Below, piece after piece: positions 20,142 through 28,549 of a stretch of DNA of 64,000 bases. Origin of the DNA: MADRE3 sp963718195. GTDB lineage: Bacteria > Desulfobacterota > Desulfobulbia > Desulfobulbales > Desulfocapsaceae. Under the pieces are notes generated by a model. It was not told the DNA's origin and did not search any database. It saw only the letters and a list, made by a program, of their open reading frames with translations. Made by a program: the position numbers and the translations under genes. Every line of letters starts with the position of its first letter. The stretch's first letter is position 1. The DNA is taken from assembly GCA_963718195.1 (NCBI GenBank), contig CAVQYQ010000005.1, positions 682,001 to 746,000 of the forward strand. Direction: 5' to 3'.

Positions 20142-20786
20142 TCACAGAAGCTCTGCTTTTTTCAGGTCACCAGTAAACAAATTGACCAGTTCATCGACGT
20201 ATTTTTTGGTCATTGAAGGATTGATCGACTCTGATCGTGTCGACCAGACAAGATTTCCGTTCGTGGTTTCATACACATTTGATTCAAGAGATATGGTTGT
20301 TACTTTTACGGTATATCCTGGAGAATACACCTCTGAATAAGCCATGGGATAATAGCCGTGAATCCCACGGTAATATGGATCGCTATAAATCAACGTCCGC
20401 TGAGGCGGTCGATAGTGTTCTTTGGTATCGGTTCCGAGATACCTGGTTATCAATACGGATTTGGCTCCGGCCTCAGAAACGGCTGCATCAATACCTTCCC
20501 TGGTTGGTTTGATATCGGGTTGAGAAAGTGTATAGCTGGCGACTGATTTCACCCCTTCCTTTGAAAGTTTATCGACAAATGCATCTTCGTAAAGACGCCT
20601 GATCGTTTCATCATTTGTCACAGCAATGATTAAAACATCCTGTAACACGTGTTTTCCTTTATAGTTCTCATCGTGCCAGGTCGCGACGAGCTTACTGGTA
20701 CCGCATGAGGTGAACAAGAGCAAAAGCGAAATCAAAACAATCACCAACCCAAGTCGTTTTCGTGAATCAATGAGTGAAATTTTCAT
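20142..20786 (-). CDS. Predicted outer-membrane lipoprotein, unknown function
   Basis: 214 residues from the ATG at 20786 with AGAGGAG before it. The lipobox LFTSC puts the lipidated cysteine at residue 28, followed by GTSKLVATW. The domain resembles the DUF4136-like envelope proteins: an alternation of beta strands with TLIYSDPYYRGIHGYYPMAY in the middle and VYETTNGNLVWSTRSESINP near the end. It sits between pfkA and the SYLF gene, all on the minus strand, with gaps too large for tight coupling. No function is assigned. Confidence 0.75.
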   Translation of the reverse strand: MKISLIDSRKRLGLVIVLISLLLLFTSCGTSKLVATWHDENYKGKHVLQDVLIIAVTNDETIRRLYEDAFVDKLSKEGVKSVASYTLSQPDIKPTREGIDAAVSEAGAKSVLITRYLGTDTKEHYRPPQRTLIYSDPYYRGIHGYYPMAYSEVYSPGYTVKVTTISLESNVYETTNGNLVWSTRSESINPSMTKKYVDELVNLFTGDLKKAELL

Positions 20787-20845
20787 TGTATCTCCTCTGT
20801 TTAGATCCATTAAATTGCTGGTTATCCTCCGGGAAAATCAACCTG

Positions 20846-21979
20846 TCACTCGCCAAGGCAGGTACCGACATTCCGCGCACTGTCGATCCAGCAATGGTCA
20901 TGCGGCACAACCTTTCGTTTGCCGACCACCTCTTCAAGAGGGACCGGCATGGTTGTATCACCTTTTACGGCAATCATCGCCCCGCTGACACCCTCTTCGA
21001 TATATTTAACACAGGCGCTGCCCAGCTGTGTTGCCAAGACACGGTCTGTTGCAGATGGGGTACCGCCTCGCTGGAGGTGGCCAAGTATTGTTAACCTTGA
21101 TTCCAGCCCAGTCATCTCCTCAAGTTGCTGGGAGAGCAGAAGTGTATGCGCCGTGCGCTTCTTGGAAAATTTTAAATATGCATCCTGGGTCTTTTTTTTC
21201 TCTTTGCTCCCGCCATTTTCTTTTGCCTTCTGCTTATTTATTCTGATCTTTTTCAGTTGGCTGAGCTCTGCGATTGACAACGCTCCTTCTGCAACAACAA
21301 CGATACTGAAATTCGTTCCCCGCTGTTTTCGCAGTCGGATGGCATTAACAACTTTCTCCATGTCGTAGGGTATTTCCGGAATGAGGATAACATCGGCTCC
21401 ACTGGCGATACCTGCACCCAGGGCAAGCCATCCGGCATTGTGTCCCATCACCTCAACAACGATAATCCGGTGATGACTATGGGCTGTTGAATGTAGCCGA
21501 TCTATGGCTTCGGTGGCGATTTCCATGGCAGTATCAAAACCAAACGTCACATCTGTGCCATAGACATCGTTGTCAATGGTCTTTGGCAGGGTGAGGATAT
21601 TCAGACCTCGCTGGGCCAGTCGAAACGCATTCTTCTGGGTACCGCCACCGCCGAGGCAAATCAGAGCATCAAGATTATGCCTGTAGTAATTATCGCAGAT
21701 CACCTCAGTCATATCCATCAGTTCCCCACCGACAGGCATCTTGTGTGGCTTATCACGGCTTGTCCCGAGAATTGTTCCACCAAGCGTCATAATAGAGGAC
21801 AACATCTGGCGGTCAAGACGCATGACCCGGTTCTCCATCAATCCCCTGAAACCGTCTCTAAAGCCCACGACTTCCATACGGCCGGTGTCAAAGGCTGATT
21901 TACCGATCGCTCTGATTGCTGCATTTAAGCCTGGGCTGTCACCACCGGCTGTTAGAATACCAATATTTTTTATCATCAT
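20846..21979 (-). CDS. pfkA: 6-phosphofructokinase, mixed-type active site
   Basis: 377 residues of the PFK-A family: GILTAGGDSPGLNAAIR at the nucleotide end, PKTIDNDVYGTD with the catalytic Asp, GHNAGWLALG, and GHLQRGGTPSATDRV. The phosphate-donor motif reads LGGGGTQKNA where ATP enzymes have GGDGS. The Mg-binding Asp (E. coli D103) is therefore Gly, position 104 is Gly (ATP-like) and position 124 is Lys (PKTIDND, usually PPi-like or group III). The donor (ATP or PPi) cannot be told from sequence. A lysine-rich insert KQKAKENGGSKEKKKTQD sits near residue 255. It is probably monocistronic. Confidence 0.92.
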   Translation of the reverse strand: MMIKNIGILTAGGDSPGLNAAIRAIGKSAFDTGRMEVVGFRDGFRGLMENRVMRLDRQMLSSIMTLGGTILGTSRDKPHKMPVGGELMDMTEVICDNYYRHNLDALICLGGGGTQKNAFRLAQRGLNILTLPKTIDNDVYGTDVTFGFDTAMEIATEAIDRLHSTAHSHHRIIVVEVMGHNAGWLALGAGIASGADVILIPEIPYDMEKVVNAIRLRKQRGTNFSIVVVAEGALSIAELSQLKKIRINKQKAKENGGSKEKKKTQDAYLKFSKKRTAHTLLLSQQLEEMTGLESRLTILGHLQRGGTPSATDRVLATQLGSACVKYIEEGVSGAMIAVKGDTTMPVPLEEVVGKRKVVPHDHCWIDSARNVGTCLGE

Positions 21980-22088
21980 ATAATCCTGATTCTTTGCACT
22001 ATCCTCGTTGAAATGGGCATCCGGGGATCCAGATGTTTCTTGTTTGTCCCGCTACGTGTGGAGAGTGTATAGCGGATTCGTCATTACA

Positions 22089-23261
22089 TCAATTTTTATG
22101 TTCCATTTTTTTATATGCGGGCCGATTACAGCTGTGTTTTTGTTTGACAGGGTCAAGAGATGGGAATCCGGCAAGCGAACTATTCCCGTCTTTAGTGTGC
22201 AATTTTTTTCTCAGCCATAAGAGCAGATGGTAGGAGGAAAGGAGCAAAAGGATGAATGCGGAAACCAGCTTCACCCCAAGAGGCATTGTCTCTCGCGCTT
22301 GCTGTATGATTGCCTTTGGTTCAATTGAGAAATAGTGATACAACCAGTCAACGCCCAGGCCGAATAATATTGAAGAAATGGCGATAACGGCGAGATACCT
22401 GATCGTTCCACGCTTGCCAAGGATGCTCGTCAGAACTGATAAGGAGGTCATGTTGGTAGCGGGCCCTGCAAGCAAAAAGACAAGGACAGCGCCCGGGCTT
22501 GCCCCTTTTAACAGCAGGGCGGCCGCAACCGGTGTCGAAGCGGTAGCACAGATATAAAGAGGCATACCGATAAGAAGCATGGTCAACATCGAGACGATTC
22601 CACCTCCCAATACCATTTCCGATATATTATCAGGTATGAATACGGTAATGACACCGGCGATTAACAATCCTGCAAAAAACCAGAAAACAATGTCCCCCCA
22701 AACATCCTGACAGCCATATTTCAGACCGGTAACCAGCTTGGCAATAAAGCCGGCATGCTGAGCTTTTCCAGGTTCTGGCTGAATATACTGCTGCGAGCAG
22801 CAAGTACGATCACCAGCCGGGCTTTCCTCTTCAATTTTCCTACTTTGATCAAATGTAAATATATTTTCGAAAACTCCTGCGGATATACCTGTAACAAAGG
22901 CCGCAACAGGTCTCACAACGGTCATTATGGGATCAAGCAGTGCATAGGTGATGGCAATGGAGTCAATACCGGATTCCGGCGTGGAAACGAGAAATGATGC
23001 CAGAGCTCCCTTATTTGCCCCCTGTTTCTTAAAAGATGCCGCCGCCGGCAGCACACCACACGATCAGAGAGGCAGCGGAACGCCAAAAAGAGAGGCCTTA
23101 AAAACAGAAAGATATTTACCCTGGCTGAGATGTTTTGAGATAAAATCCTGGTTTATATAGATCTTGATAAACCCGGCTACAAAAATTCCCAACAGGATAT
23201 AAGGAGATGAGTCCAGCAGTATCCTCCACATCTCAGCTCCCACTTCATATAACAAATTCAT
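22089..23261 (-). CDS. Selenocysteine-containing SO_0444-family metal efflux permease
   Basis: 390 residues with UGA at 23066-23064 read as Sec66. The joined text is FGVPLPL-U-SCGVLPAAAS; relatives have PLCSCGVLP with cysteine at that place. The frame is open on both sides of the UGA from the ATG at 23261 to the stop at 22089. Several membrane helices are visible (residues 14-35, about 60-90, and six or so in the C-terminal part). A cysteine-bearing cytoplasmic loop (DRTCCSQQ, near residue 145) splits the two permease halves. A SECIS-type hairpin follows the UGA. It starts 5 nt after the arsR-type gene stop and so is cotranscribed with it. The family is annotated as Cu/Zn efflux; the substrate here is inferred as a thiophilic metal. 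Confidence 0.88.
23036..23066 (-). promoter_or_regulatory. UGA-Sec codon and SECIS hairpin of the permease gene
   Basis: Minus strand: UGA at 23066-23064, then stem UGCUGCC/GGCGGCA (seven pairs, one G-U, extendable by one G-U) with apical loop GGC at 23046-23044. There are 17 nt between UGA and loop, and the loop starts with GG. This fits the bacterial SECIS rules (16-37 nt, loop of at least 3 nt, G in the first two positions). Confidence 0.78.
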
Positions 23262-23265
23262 TTTT

Positions 23266-23625
23266 TCACCCTGCCAGTTCAGAAACATGATCACGTGCCA
23301 CCCGGATCAACTGCATTACGTGGTCGTCAACCAGCCGGTAGTAAAGCACCTGCCCTTCCCTTCTGTTACGCACTAGGTTCATATTCCGTAGAATCCTCAT
23401 CTGGTGACTCGCTGCTGATTCTGATACACCGAGAAGCGCTGCAAGATCACAGACACACATTTCCTGGACGTCAAGCGCCATTAATATTCGGACCCTTCCG
23501 GGATCTGCCATTGCCTTGAAGAGATCACTCATTCGCTCAATATCCACCTGCCTGGGCAGGAGACTTTGCGCAATAGCCAAGCGATCCTCATGGATAATCC
23601 TTCTCTCGCAAACTTCTTCTGTCAT
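23266..23625 (-). CDS. ArsR/SmtB-family metal-sensing repressor
   Basis: 119 residues with a winged-helix core (MADPGRVRILMALD to LYYRLVDDHV). Two metal sites can be read. The alpha-3 site ELCVCD-like motif EMCVCDL has Cys57, Cys59 and Asp60, with Cys6 near the N-terminus. The alpha-5 site has Asp100, His102, His113 and Glu116, with exactly the spacing of SmtB D104/H106/H117/E120. It should bind Zn(II)/Cd(II)-like ions and release DNA. It is the first gene of a unit with the Sec permease, separated by 4 nt, and has a TATATGA/TCATATA dyad upstream. Confidence 0.93.
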   Translation of the reverse strand: MTEEVCERRIIHEDRLAIAQSLLPRQVDIERMSDLFKAMADPGRVRILMALDVQEMCVCDLAALLGVSESAASHQMRILRNMNLVRNRREGQVLYYRLVDDHVMQLIRVARDHVSELAG

Positions 23626-23634
23626 TTTTCACCT

Positions 23635-23656
23635 TATATGAGTATTTGTTCATATA
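23635..23656 (-). promoter_or_regulatory. Candidate ArsR-family operator
   Basis: A perfect 7-bp inverted repeat, TATATGA and TCATATA, with 8 nt between, 10 nt upstream of the repressor start. Position and AT-rich dyad form are those of SmtB/ArsR autoregulatory operators. Confidence 0.55.
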
Positions 23657-23772
23657 CTAAACAATATAATTCAATAATCAAGAAAAGCTGGTGCATTTTT
23701 TCTATTGATTGTCCATAATGAGGTTTCAAGTTAGCAATAATTATTCTCTTTTATGTGAAGTTCCAAAATCTT

Positions 23773-24606
23773 ATGACCGGATCACTCTACATCGTTGCGA
23801 CCCCTATAGGCAACCTGGAAGATATGACCCATCGAGGAATACGGGTACTCAACGAGGTTGACCTTATCGCCGCCGAAGATACCCGGCACACCCGCAAACT
23901 TCTCACCCATTTCGGCATAACCACCGATATTATCAGTTACTACAGGGAAAAAGAGTCTCAACGTTCCAGTGAACTTGTTGCGAAAATGGTTGCTGGAGCC
24001 GATATTGCCCTGGTAAGTGATGCGGGGACTCCGGCAATCTCAGATCCCGGCAGTATTTTGGTAAACGAAGCACGAATCAACGGTGTGAGGATTATTCCAA
24101 TACCCGGGCCCTGTGCCCTGAGCGCGGCGGTCAGCTGCGCCGGTTTAATACCCGGGTCATTCCTGTTCATCGGCTTTCCACCTGCAAAAAGCGGGCAGAG
24201 GCGTCGGTTAATCACCGCGCTCCGCTCATCAGAGTATCCCCTTGTTTTTTACAAGTCACCTCATCGCATTAAGAAATTCCTCACCGATGCCAGCGAGATA
24301 CTTGGGGATCGGAAAATTCTCTGGGCCCGTGAAATAACAAAAAAGTATGAAGATATCAGGGAAACATCCCTCTATGAACTTTCAGAGACTATTGAAGATA
24401 AGAAAATCAGAGGAGAGATTGTCGTTATTATCCACCCCGGAACCCAGGAAACCGCTGACGGAGAAACTATTGATGAAATCCTGCACTGGTACTATCAGAA
24501 CAGTGATCTTTCCATGAAGGATATCTGTAAAAAAATTTCTGTCGATATGGGAGTTTCCCGCACTGAAGTCTACCAGAAGGCCCTGGTTATCTGGAATAAA
24601 AAATAG
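23773..24606 (+). CDS. rsmI: 16S rRNA (cytidine1402-2'-O)-methyltransferase RsmI
   Basis: 277 residues. RsmI 2'-O-methylates C1402 in the ribosomal P site. The tetrapyrrole-methylase fold is plain: LYIVATPIGNLEDMTHR at the N-terminus, AAEDTRHTRKLLTHFGI, ALVSDAGTPAISDPG, and PGPCALSAAVSCAGL. The C-terminal helix-turn region SMKDICKKISVDMGVSRTEV is also typical. The ATG at 23773 gives the usual N-terminus; a GTG six codons upstream keeps frame, and neither has a strong ribosome site. The gene is followed by an unknown protein gene after 17 nt. Confidence 0.95.
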   Translation: MTGSLYIVATPIGNLEDMTHRGIRVLNEVDLIAAEDTRHTRKLLTHFGITTDIISYYREKESQRSSELVAKMVAGADIALVSDAGTPAISDPGSILVNEARINGVRIIPIPGPCALSAAVSCAGLIPGSFLFIGFPPAKSGQRRRLITALRSSEYPLVFYKSPHRIKKFLTDASEILGDRKILWAREITKKYEDIRETSLYELSETIEDKKIRGEIVVIIHPGTQETADGETIDEILHWYYQNSDLSMKDICKKISVDMGVSRTEVYQKALVIWNKK

Positions 24607-24623
24607 TGTAAGAGAACAAAATC

Positions 24624-26222
24624 ATGATGAGAACCTGTATATCCCCAGAAGGACATTTTAGTTACGGTATTCACAAGCCCTCCTATTCAGTGCATAACGT
24701 GAGAGCAAGGACAAAACGAGAGATGCTCGGCGTTGACCAGGCAATAAACAATGTTGACAACAATACCAATTTTCCAGAAGGTGATATCAACGTCCCGGAA
24801 GCTGACTGGATTTATGAAATAGCAAACCCCTTTTTCTTTCGAGGCTCTACATTCATTGGCAAGAGCTGGGCAGACCGCAGCGCTGAGGATTACGACAGAA
24901 TTAAACTGCCTCCACCACCAGAGGTATCACTTTCCCAGGTACTTGCTTCTAAACAAATTGACAAAGAATTCATTTCTCAGCTTCCCCGCCCTGTGCAGCT
25001 CAGCCTTGCGACCTGTTCGACCGACCCGGAAGACCTCGTTCTGCTTGCCCACAGCTGCTGCAGGTTCACGACAAACGAGGCAGGTGAGGTCTCCGGTCTT
25101 ATCTACAGTGCAGATGAGCACAAAGCTCCCATGGCAGATATCTCAGATCATGCTCTTTTTGAAGCCATTGCCAACAATCCCGCCCTGCCCGACAATTATA
25201 AAATTGCCATGGTCATCAGACCAGGTGCCCAGGGAGCAAGTGAGATTGTCGGTGACTATCATGATGATAACGGGACGCACATCTACGAATACCTGAGGAG
25301 AAACTCATATATCGGTGGAGGGCACTATGCCGCCAATATGGCCGACGATGCAATACGGTACGATATCGATTCTCTCTATCAGCAGGACATGTCCGGACTC
25401 CGCCACCTCTACTATCAGCGCACCTTCATCCGCCTTGCGGATGCGCTTAACATACCCTGCGAAACCAAGGAATTATCAGAAGAAGGTCTTGAGAGCCTTC
25501 GGTATAAAATTCAAAATCACCTTAAGAGCAGGACTGTTGATCTGACAGCAACACTCTGGGGCTGGAACTTTGGCTTTGATTATGCACCATCCGGTTACCG
25601 GCTGCATGCTTCACATCAGCAGATACACCAGCAGTATGCTCTGATTCCTACTTCAGTTGAGAAATACAACGACGGGTTCTCTCAACCAGCAGGAAATTAC
25701 ACCCCGTTCTCCAGCGGTGACATGGTCAGCGAAATTCTTTTTGATTATCATATGGAATATAAAAAACATTTTTTTGACATCTATATGCAGGCAATCAGGA
25801 ATAACCGTCGTATGGATGGAAGAACAGACAGAGAAAACAGTCTTGTCGTCTGGGAGGATGAAAACGTCATACTGTTTGTTCCAAAGGCGCAAACGTCTCA
25901 GTGGGAGCTGCAGCTGATGACAAAACCGGATAACGAAGGATGGTGGCCTGGCAATATCATTGAAACTGATGTCAAAACCCGTCACTCACTTGATATTGGA
26001 ATTCTCAAGGCACAACAGGTCCTCGCTGGTCGCGGCGCCCGGATGGTCAGCTCGATCGAGTATTCAAAACGATTTGATTCTGCTGAACGTAAACAACCGC
26101 TGCTCTATTGTCTGCTGCCGAAATTACCAGAATCACCCGGTGCTTTCAGCGAGTGTCAGCTCCGTTATATCAACGGACACTATCCGGAGGACTTTGCTGC
26201 AGTTTGCCGTTTACATGCATAA
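24624..26222 (+). CDS. Unknown 532-residue protein, possibly remote HIT/GalT-like
   Basis: I do not recognise a named family. It has no signal peptide or membrane segment, so it should be cytoplasmic. The most striking part is GFDYAPSGYRLHASHQQIHQ near residue 320, rich in histidines spaced as in HIT-superfamily hydrolases and transferases. A later stretch, VVWEDENVILFVPKAQTSQW, resembles the second half of galactose-1-phosphate uridylyltransferases. These are weak resemblances. A first third of about 220 residues has cysteines (ATCST, SCC) of unknown meaning. It starts 17 nt after rsmI and probably shares its transcript. Codon usage looks like its neighbours. Confidence 0.7.
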   Translation: MMRTCISPEGHFSYGIHKPSYSVHNVRARTKREMLGVDQAINNVDNNTNFPEGDINVPEADWIYEIANPFFFRGSTFIGKSWADRSAEDYDRIKLPPPPEVSLSQVLASKQIDKEFISQLPRPVQLSLATCSTDPEDLVLLAHSCCRFTTNEAGEVSGLIYSADEHKAPMADISDHALFEAIANNPALPDNYKIAMVIRPGAQGASEIVGDYHDDNGTHIYEYLRRNSYIGGGHYAANMADDAIRYDIDSLYQQDMSGLRHLYYQRTFIRLADALNIPCETKELSEEGLESLRYKIQNHLKSRTVDLTATLWGWNFGFDYAPSGYRLHASHQQIHQQYALIPTSVEKYNDGFSQPAGNYTPFSSGDMVSEILFDYHMEYKKHFFDIYMQAIRNNRRMDGRTDRENSLVVWEDENVILFVPKAQTSQWELQLMTKPDNEGWWPGNIIETDVKTRHSLDIGILKAQQVLAGRGARMVSSIEYSKRFDSAERKQPLLYCLLPKLPESPGAFSECQLRYINGHYPEDFAAVCRLHA

Positions 26223-26486
26223 GTGTGTCGAGTCCAATAGTAATTCACGGACCAGGCGAATTGGATCAATCTGAGAGAAGGCGGTTTTCATCCTTGTGAA
26301 AAACAGGGAATTTAGTGTAGGTTCAGTGTGGCAATATGTTCTGCAAAGGCAAACCTCAAGAGACTATGTAGATTGCCGGGTTTGAGACAGACTCCCTGAC
26401 TTAAGACCATGGTCTCCTCCGACTTTACCTTATAGAAAATATCAATTCATTGCCTGTTTAAAATTAATCTAACCGTGGAGTTTATA

Positions 26487-27716
26487 ATGAGTAAAAAGGG
26501 GTATTTTGGCAAATGGGGTGGACAATTCATCCCAGAAGTATTGTTTGACACCTTTCAAGAGCTGGAAGCGGCCTATAAAGAGATACGGCAGGACCCCTCC
26601 TTCTGGCAGGCATACATTGATATATTGTCAACCTATTCTTGCCGCCCGACACCGTTAACCTATGCAGAAAACCTCTCAAAACATTTCGGCGGTGGTCAGA
26701 TATATATCAAACGCGAAGACCTGAACCATACCGGTGCCCATAAAGCAAATAATGTTATGGGGCAGGGACTCCTGGTTAAACGGATGGGTAAAACCAGGGT
26801 AATCGCCGAGACCGGGGCGGGCCAGCATGGACTTGCAACAGCGACCATGGCCGCCAAGTTTGGCTTCGAGTGTACCATTTACATGGGTGAGGAAGATGTG
26901 CTTCGCCAGCGGCCGAATGTCTTCTGGATGGAAAAGATGGGAGCAACCGTTATTCCCGTTCAGGACGGTTCCAAAACACTCAAGGATGCCATTAACGAGA
27001 CCTTCCGTGACTGGGTTACCAACATGGACAGCACCCACTATGTGTTTGGGACTGCTTGTGGTCCGGCGCCATTTCCGGAAATGGTAGCCTGGTTCCAGTC
27101 AATCATCGGTATCGAAGCTGCTTCACAAATTGTTAGCCAGCACGGCCGCTTGCCCGCCAGGATCTATGCCTGTGTTGGCGGTGGCTCCAACGCGATGGGA
27201 ATGTTCGGGCGCTTTCTTAAAGAGGAAAACACAGAGCTTGTCGGAGTTGAGGCCGGGGGGCTTGGCCTTGACAGCGGCCAGCATGCCACCCGTCTTTGCG
27301 GCAATGACGCCTCACCTGGTGTTGCCCAGGGGTACAAGACGATGTTCCTTCAGGACAGAGACGGCCAGATGCTCGACACTCACTCTGTATCCGCCGGACT
27401 TGATTATGTCGGCGTTTCCCCAATCCTCTCTGATCTCAAAGATCAAGGAGCTGTGCGGTTTGAATCTGCTACCGATGACGAGGTGATGGCAGCGCTTGAT
27501 CTAACCATGAAAAAAGAGGGTATTATCCCCGCCCTTGAATCTGCACATGCCTTCGTCCAGGCTTTCAAAGAAGCACCTGAATTGTCTGGAGACGATGCTG
27601 TTATTATCAACATGTCTGGTCGCGGTGACAAGGACATCTTTACAATCGCACACGCCTATGATGACCCGTCGTGGAAAGAATTCATCATCGAGCGTGCCAA
27701 ACTTTACAGCAAATAA
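26487..27716 (+). CDS. trpB: Tryptophan synthase beta chain TrpB
   Basis: 409 residues from the ATG at 26487; a GTG four codons upstream is in frame but the ATG has TGGAG before it. TrpB joins indole and serine to make tryptophan with PLP. The Schiff-base lysine is in HTGAHKANN (Lys86), the catalytic glutamate in ETGAGQHGLATA, and the PLP-phosphate loop in GGGSNAMGMF. It pairs with trpA 38 nt downstream. The rest of the trp pathway is not next to it, so this is a split trpBA unit, here joined to a peptidase gene. The preceding 264 bases hold no clear leader peptide or attenuator. Confidence 0.96.
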   Translation: MSKKGYFGKWGGQFIPEVLFDTFQELEAAYKEIRQDPSFWQAYIDILSTYSCRPTPLTYAENLSKHFGGGQIYIKREDLNHTGAHKANNVMGQGLLVKRMGKTRVIAETGAGQHGLATATMAAKFGFECTIYMGEEDVLRQRPNVFWMEKMGATVIPVQDGSKTLKDAINETFRDWVTNMDSTHYVFGTACGPAPFPEMVAWFQSIIGIEAASQIVSQHGRLPARIYACVGGGSNAMGMFGRFLKEENTELVGVEAGGLGLDSGQHATRLCGNDASPGVAQGYKTMFLQDRDGQMLDTHSVSAGLDYVGVSPILSDLKDQGAVRFESATDDEVMAALDLTMKKEGIIPALESAHAFVQAFKEAPELSGDDAVIINMSGRGDKDIFTIAHAYDDPSWKEFIIERAKLYSK

Positions 27717-27754
27717 TTTTAAGATCCTGGCTACCAGGTGTCGTGAGGGAAAAA

Positions 27755-28549
27755 ATGCGGCTAGAACAGTACATTGCTGAAAGAAAAAAAGACAAAGAGA
27801 TCCTGTTAATGACTCATATTGTCCTCGGTTATCCATCGTTTGAGGATAACCGAAAAGTCATAAAGGAGATGGTTGAAAATGGTGTTGACTGTATCGAAAT
27901 GCAGATACCCTTTTCAGAACCGATGGCCGATGGACCTGTTATATTAAAAGCCAACCAGGAGAGTATTGCAAACGGTACGACTGTTCCTGATTGTCTTGAT
28001 TTTGGAAGCGAAATGAGTAACTCCTATGATATTCCGTTTCTCTACATGACCTATTACAACATCATCTTTAAGTATGGTGAAGATACGTTTCTTGCTGCTG
28101 CTCAACAAGGTGGTATATCCGGACTTATTATCCCGGATCTGCCTCCGGAAGAAGGTGCTGAATTCTGCGAAAAGGCCAGAGAGCGTGAAATTGACCCTAT
28201 TCTCATTTTTGCACCAACCTCTGGCGAGAGTCGCATGAATGACCTGAATACCCATGGCAGCGGCTTCATCTACTGTACTGCACGCCGAGGAGTTACCGGC
28301 AAACAGTCAGAGTTCGGATCAGATTTCACCAGTTATCTTGTCCGCTGCCGCAAAGCGACAAGCCTGCCGCTTGCCGTCGGCTTCGGCATTCAGTCCAGAT
28401 CAGACATTCTGGAAATAATCGGTAACGCAGATATGGCCGTGGTAGGCTCAAAGACCATAACCTTAGTTGACGAGAACGGGATCGAAGCAGTCGCGCCATT
28501 TATCAGAGGACTACTTGGTAACGAGCAATGTCAGAAACAGAACAGTTGA
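27755..28549 (+). CDS. trpA: Tryptophan synthase alpha chain TrpA
   Basis: 264 residues from the ATG at 27755, preceded by GTGAGGGA. TrpA cleaves indole-3-glycerol phosphate and passes indole to TrpB. The catalytic residues lie in CIEMQIPFSEPMADGP (Glu and Asp). YYNIIFKYG, GLIIPDLPPEE and GFGIQSRSDI follow in family order. The stop overlaps the peptidase gene start by 22 nt, so the three genes form one operon. Confidence 0.95.
   Translation: MRLEQYIAERKKDKEILLMTHIVLGYPSFEDNRKVIKEMVENGVDCIEMQIPFSEPMADGPVILKANQESIANGTTVPDCLDFGSEMSNSYDIPFLYMTYYNIIFKYGEDTFLAAAQQGGISGLIIPDLPPEEGAEFCEKAREREIDPILIFAPTSGESRMNDLNTHGSGFIYCTARRGVTGKQSEFGSDFTSYLVRCRKATSLPLAVGFGIQSRSDILEIIGNADMAVVGSKTITLVDENGIEAVAPFIRGLLGNEQCQKQNS

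Noticed and set aside
23064..23066. UGA recoding explained by an alternative genetic code
   Set aside because: UGA acts as a normal stop elsewhere in the window, for example at the end of napA and of the small-anchor gene before the biotin carrier.
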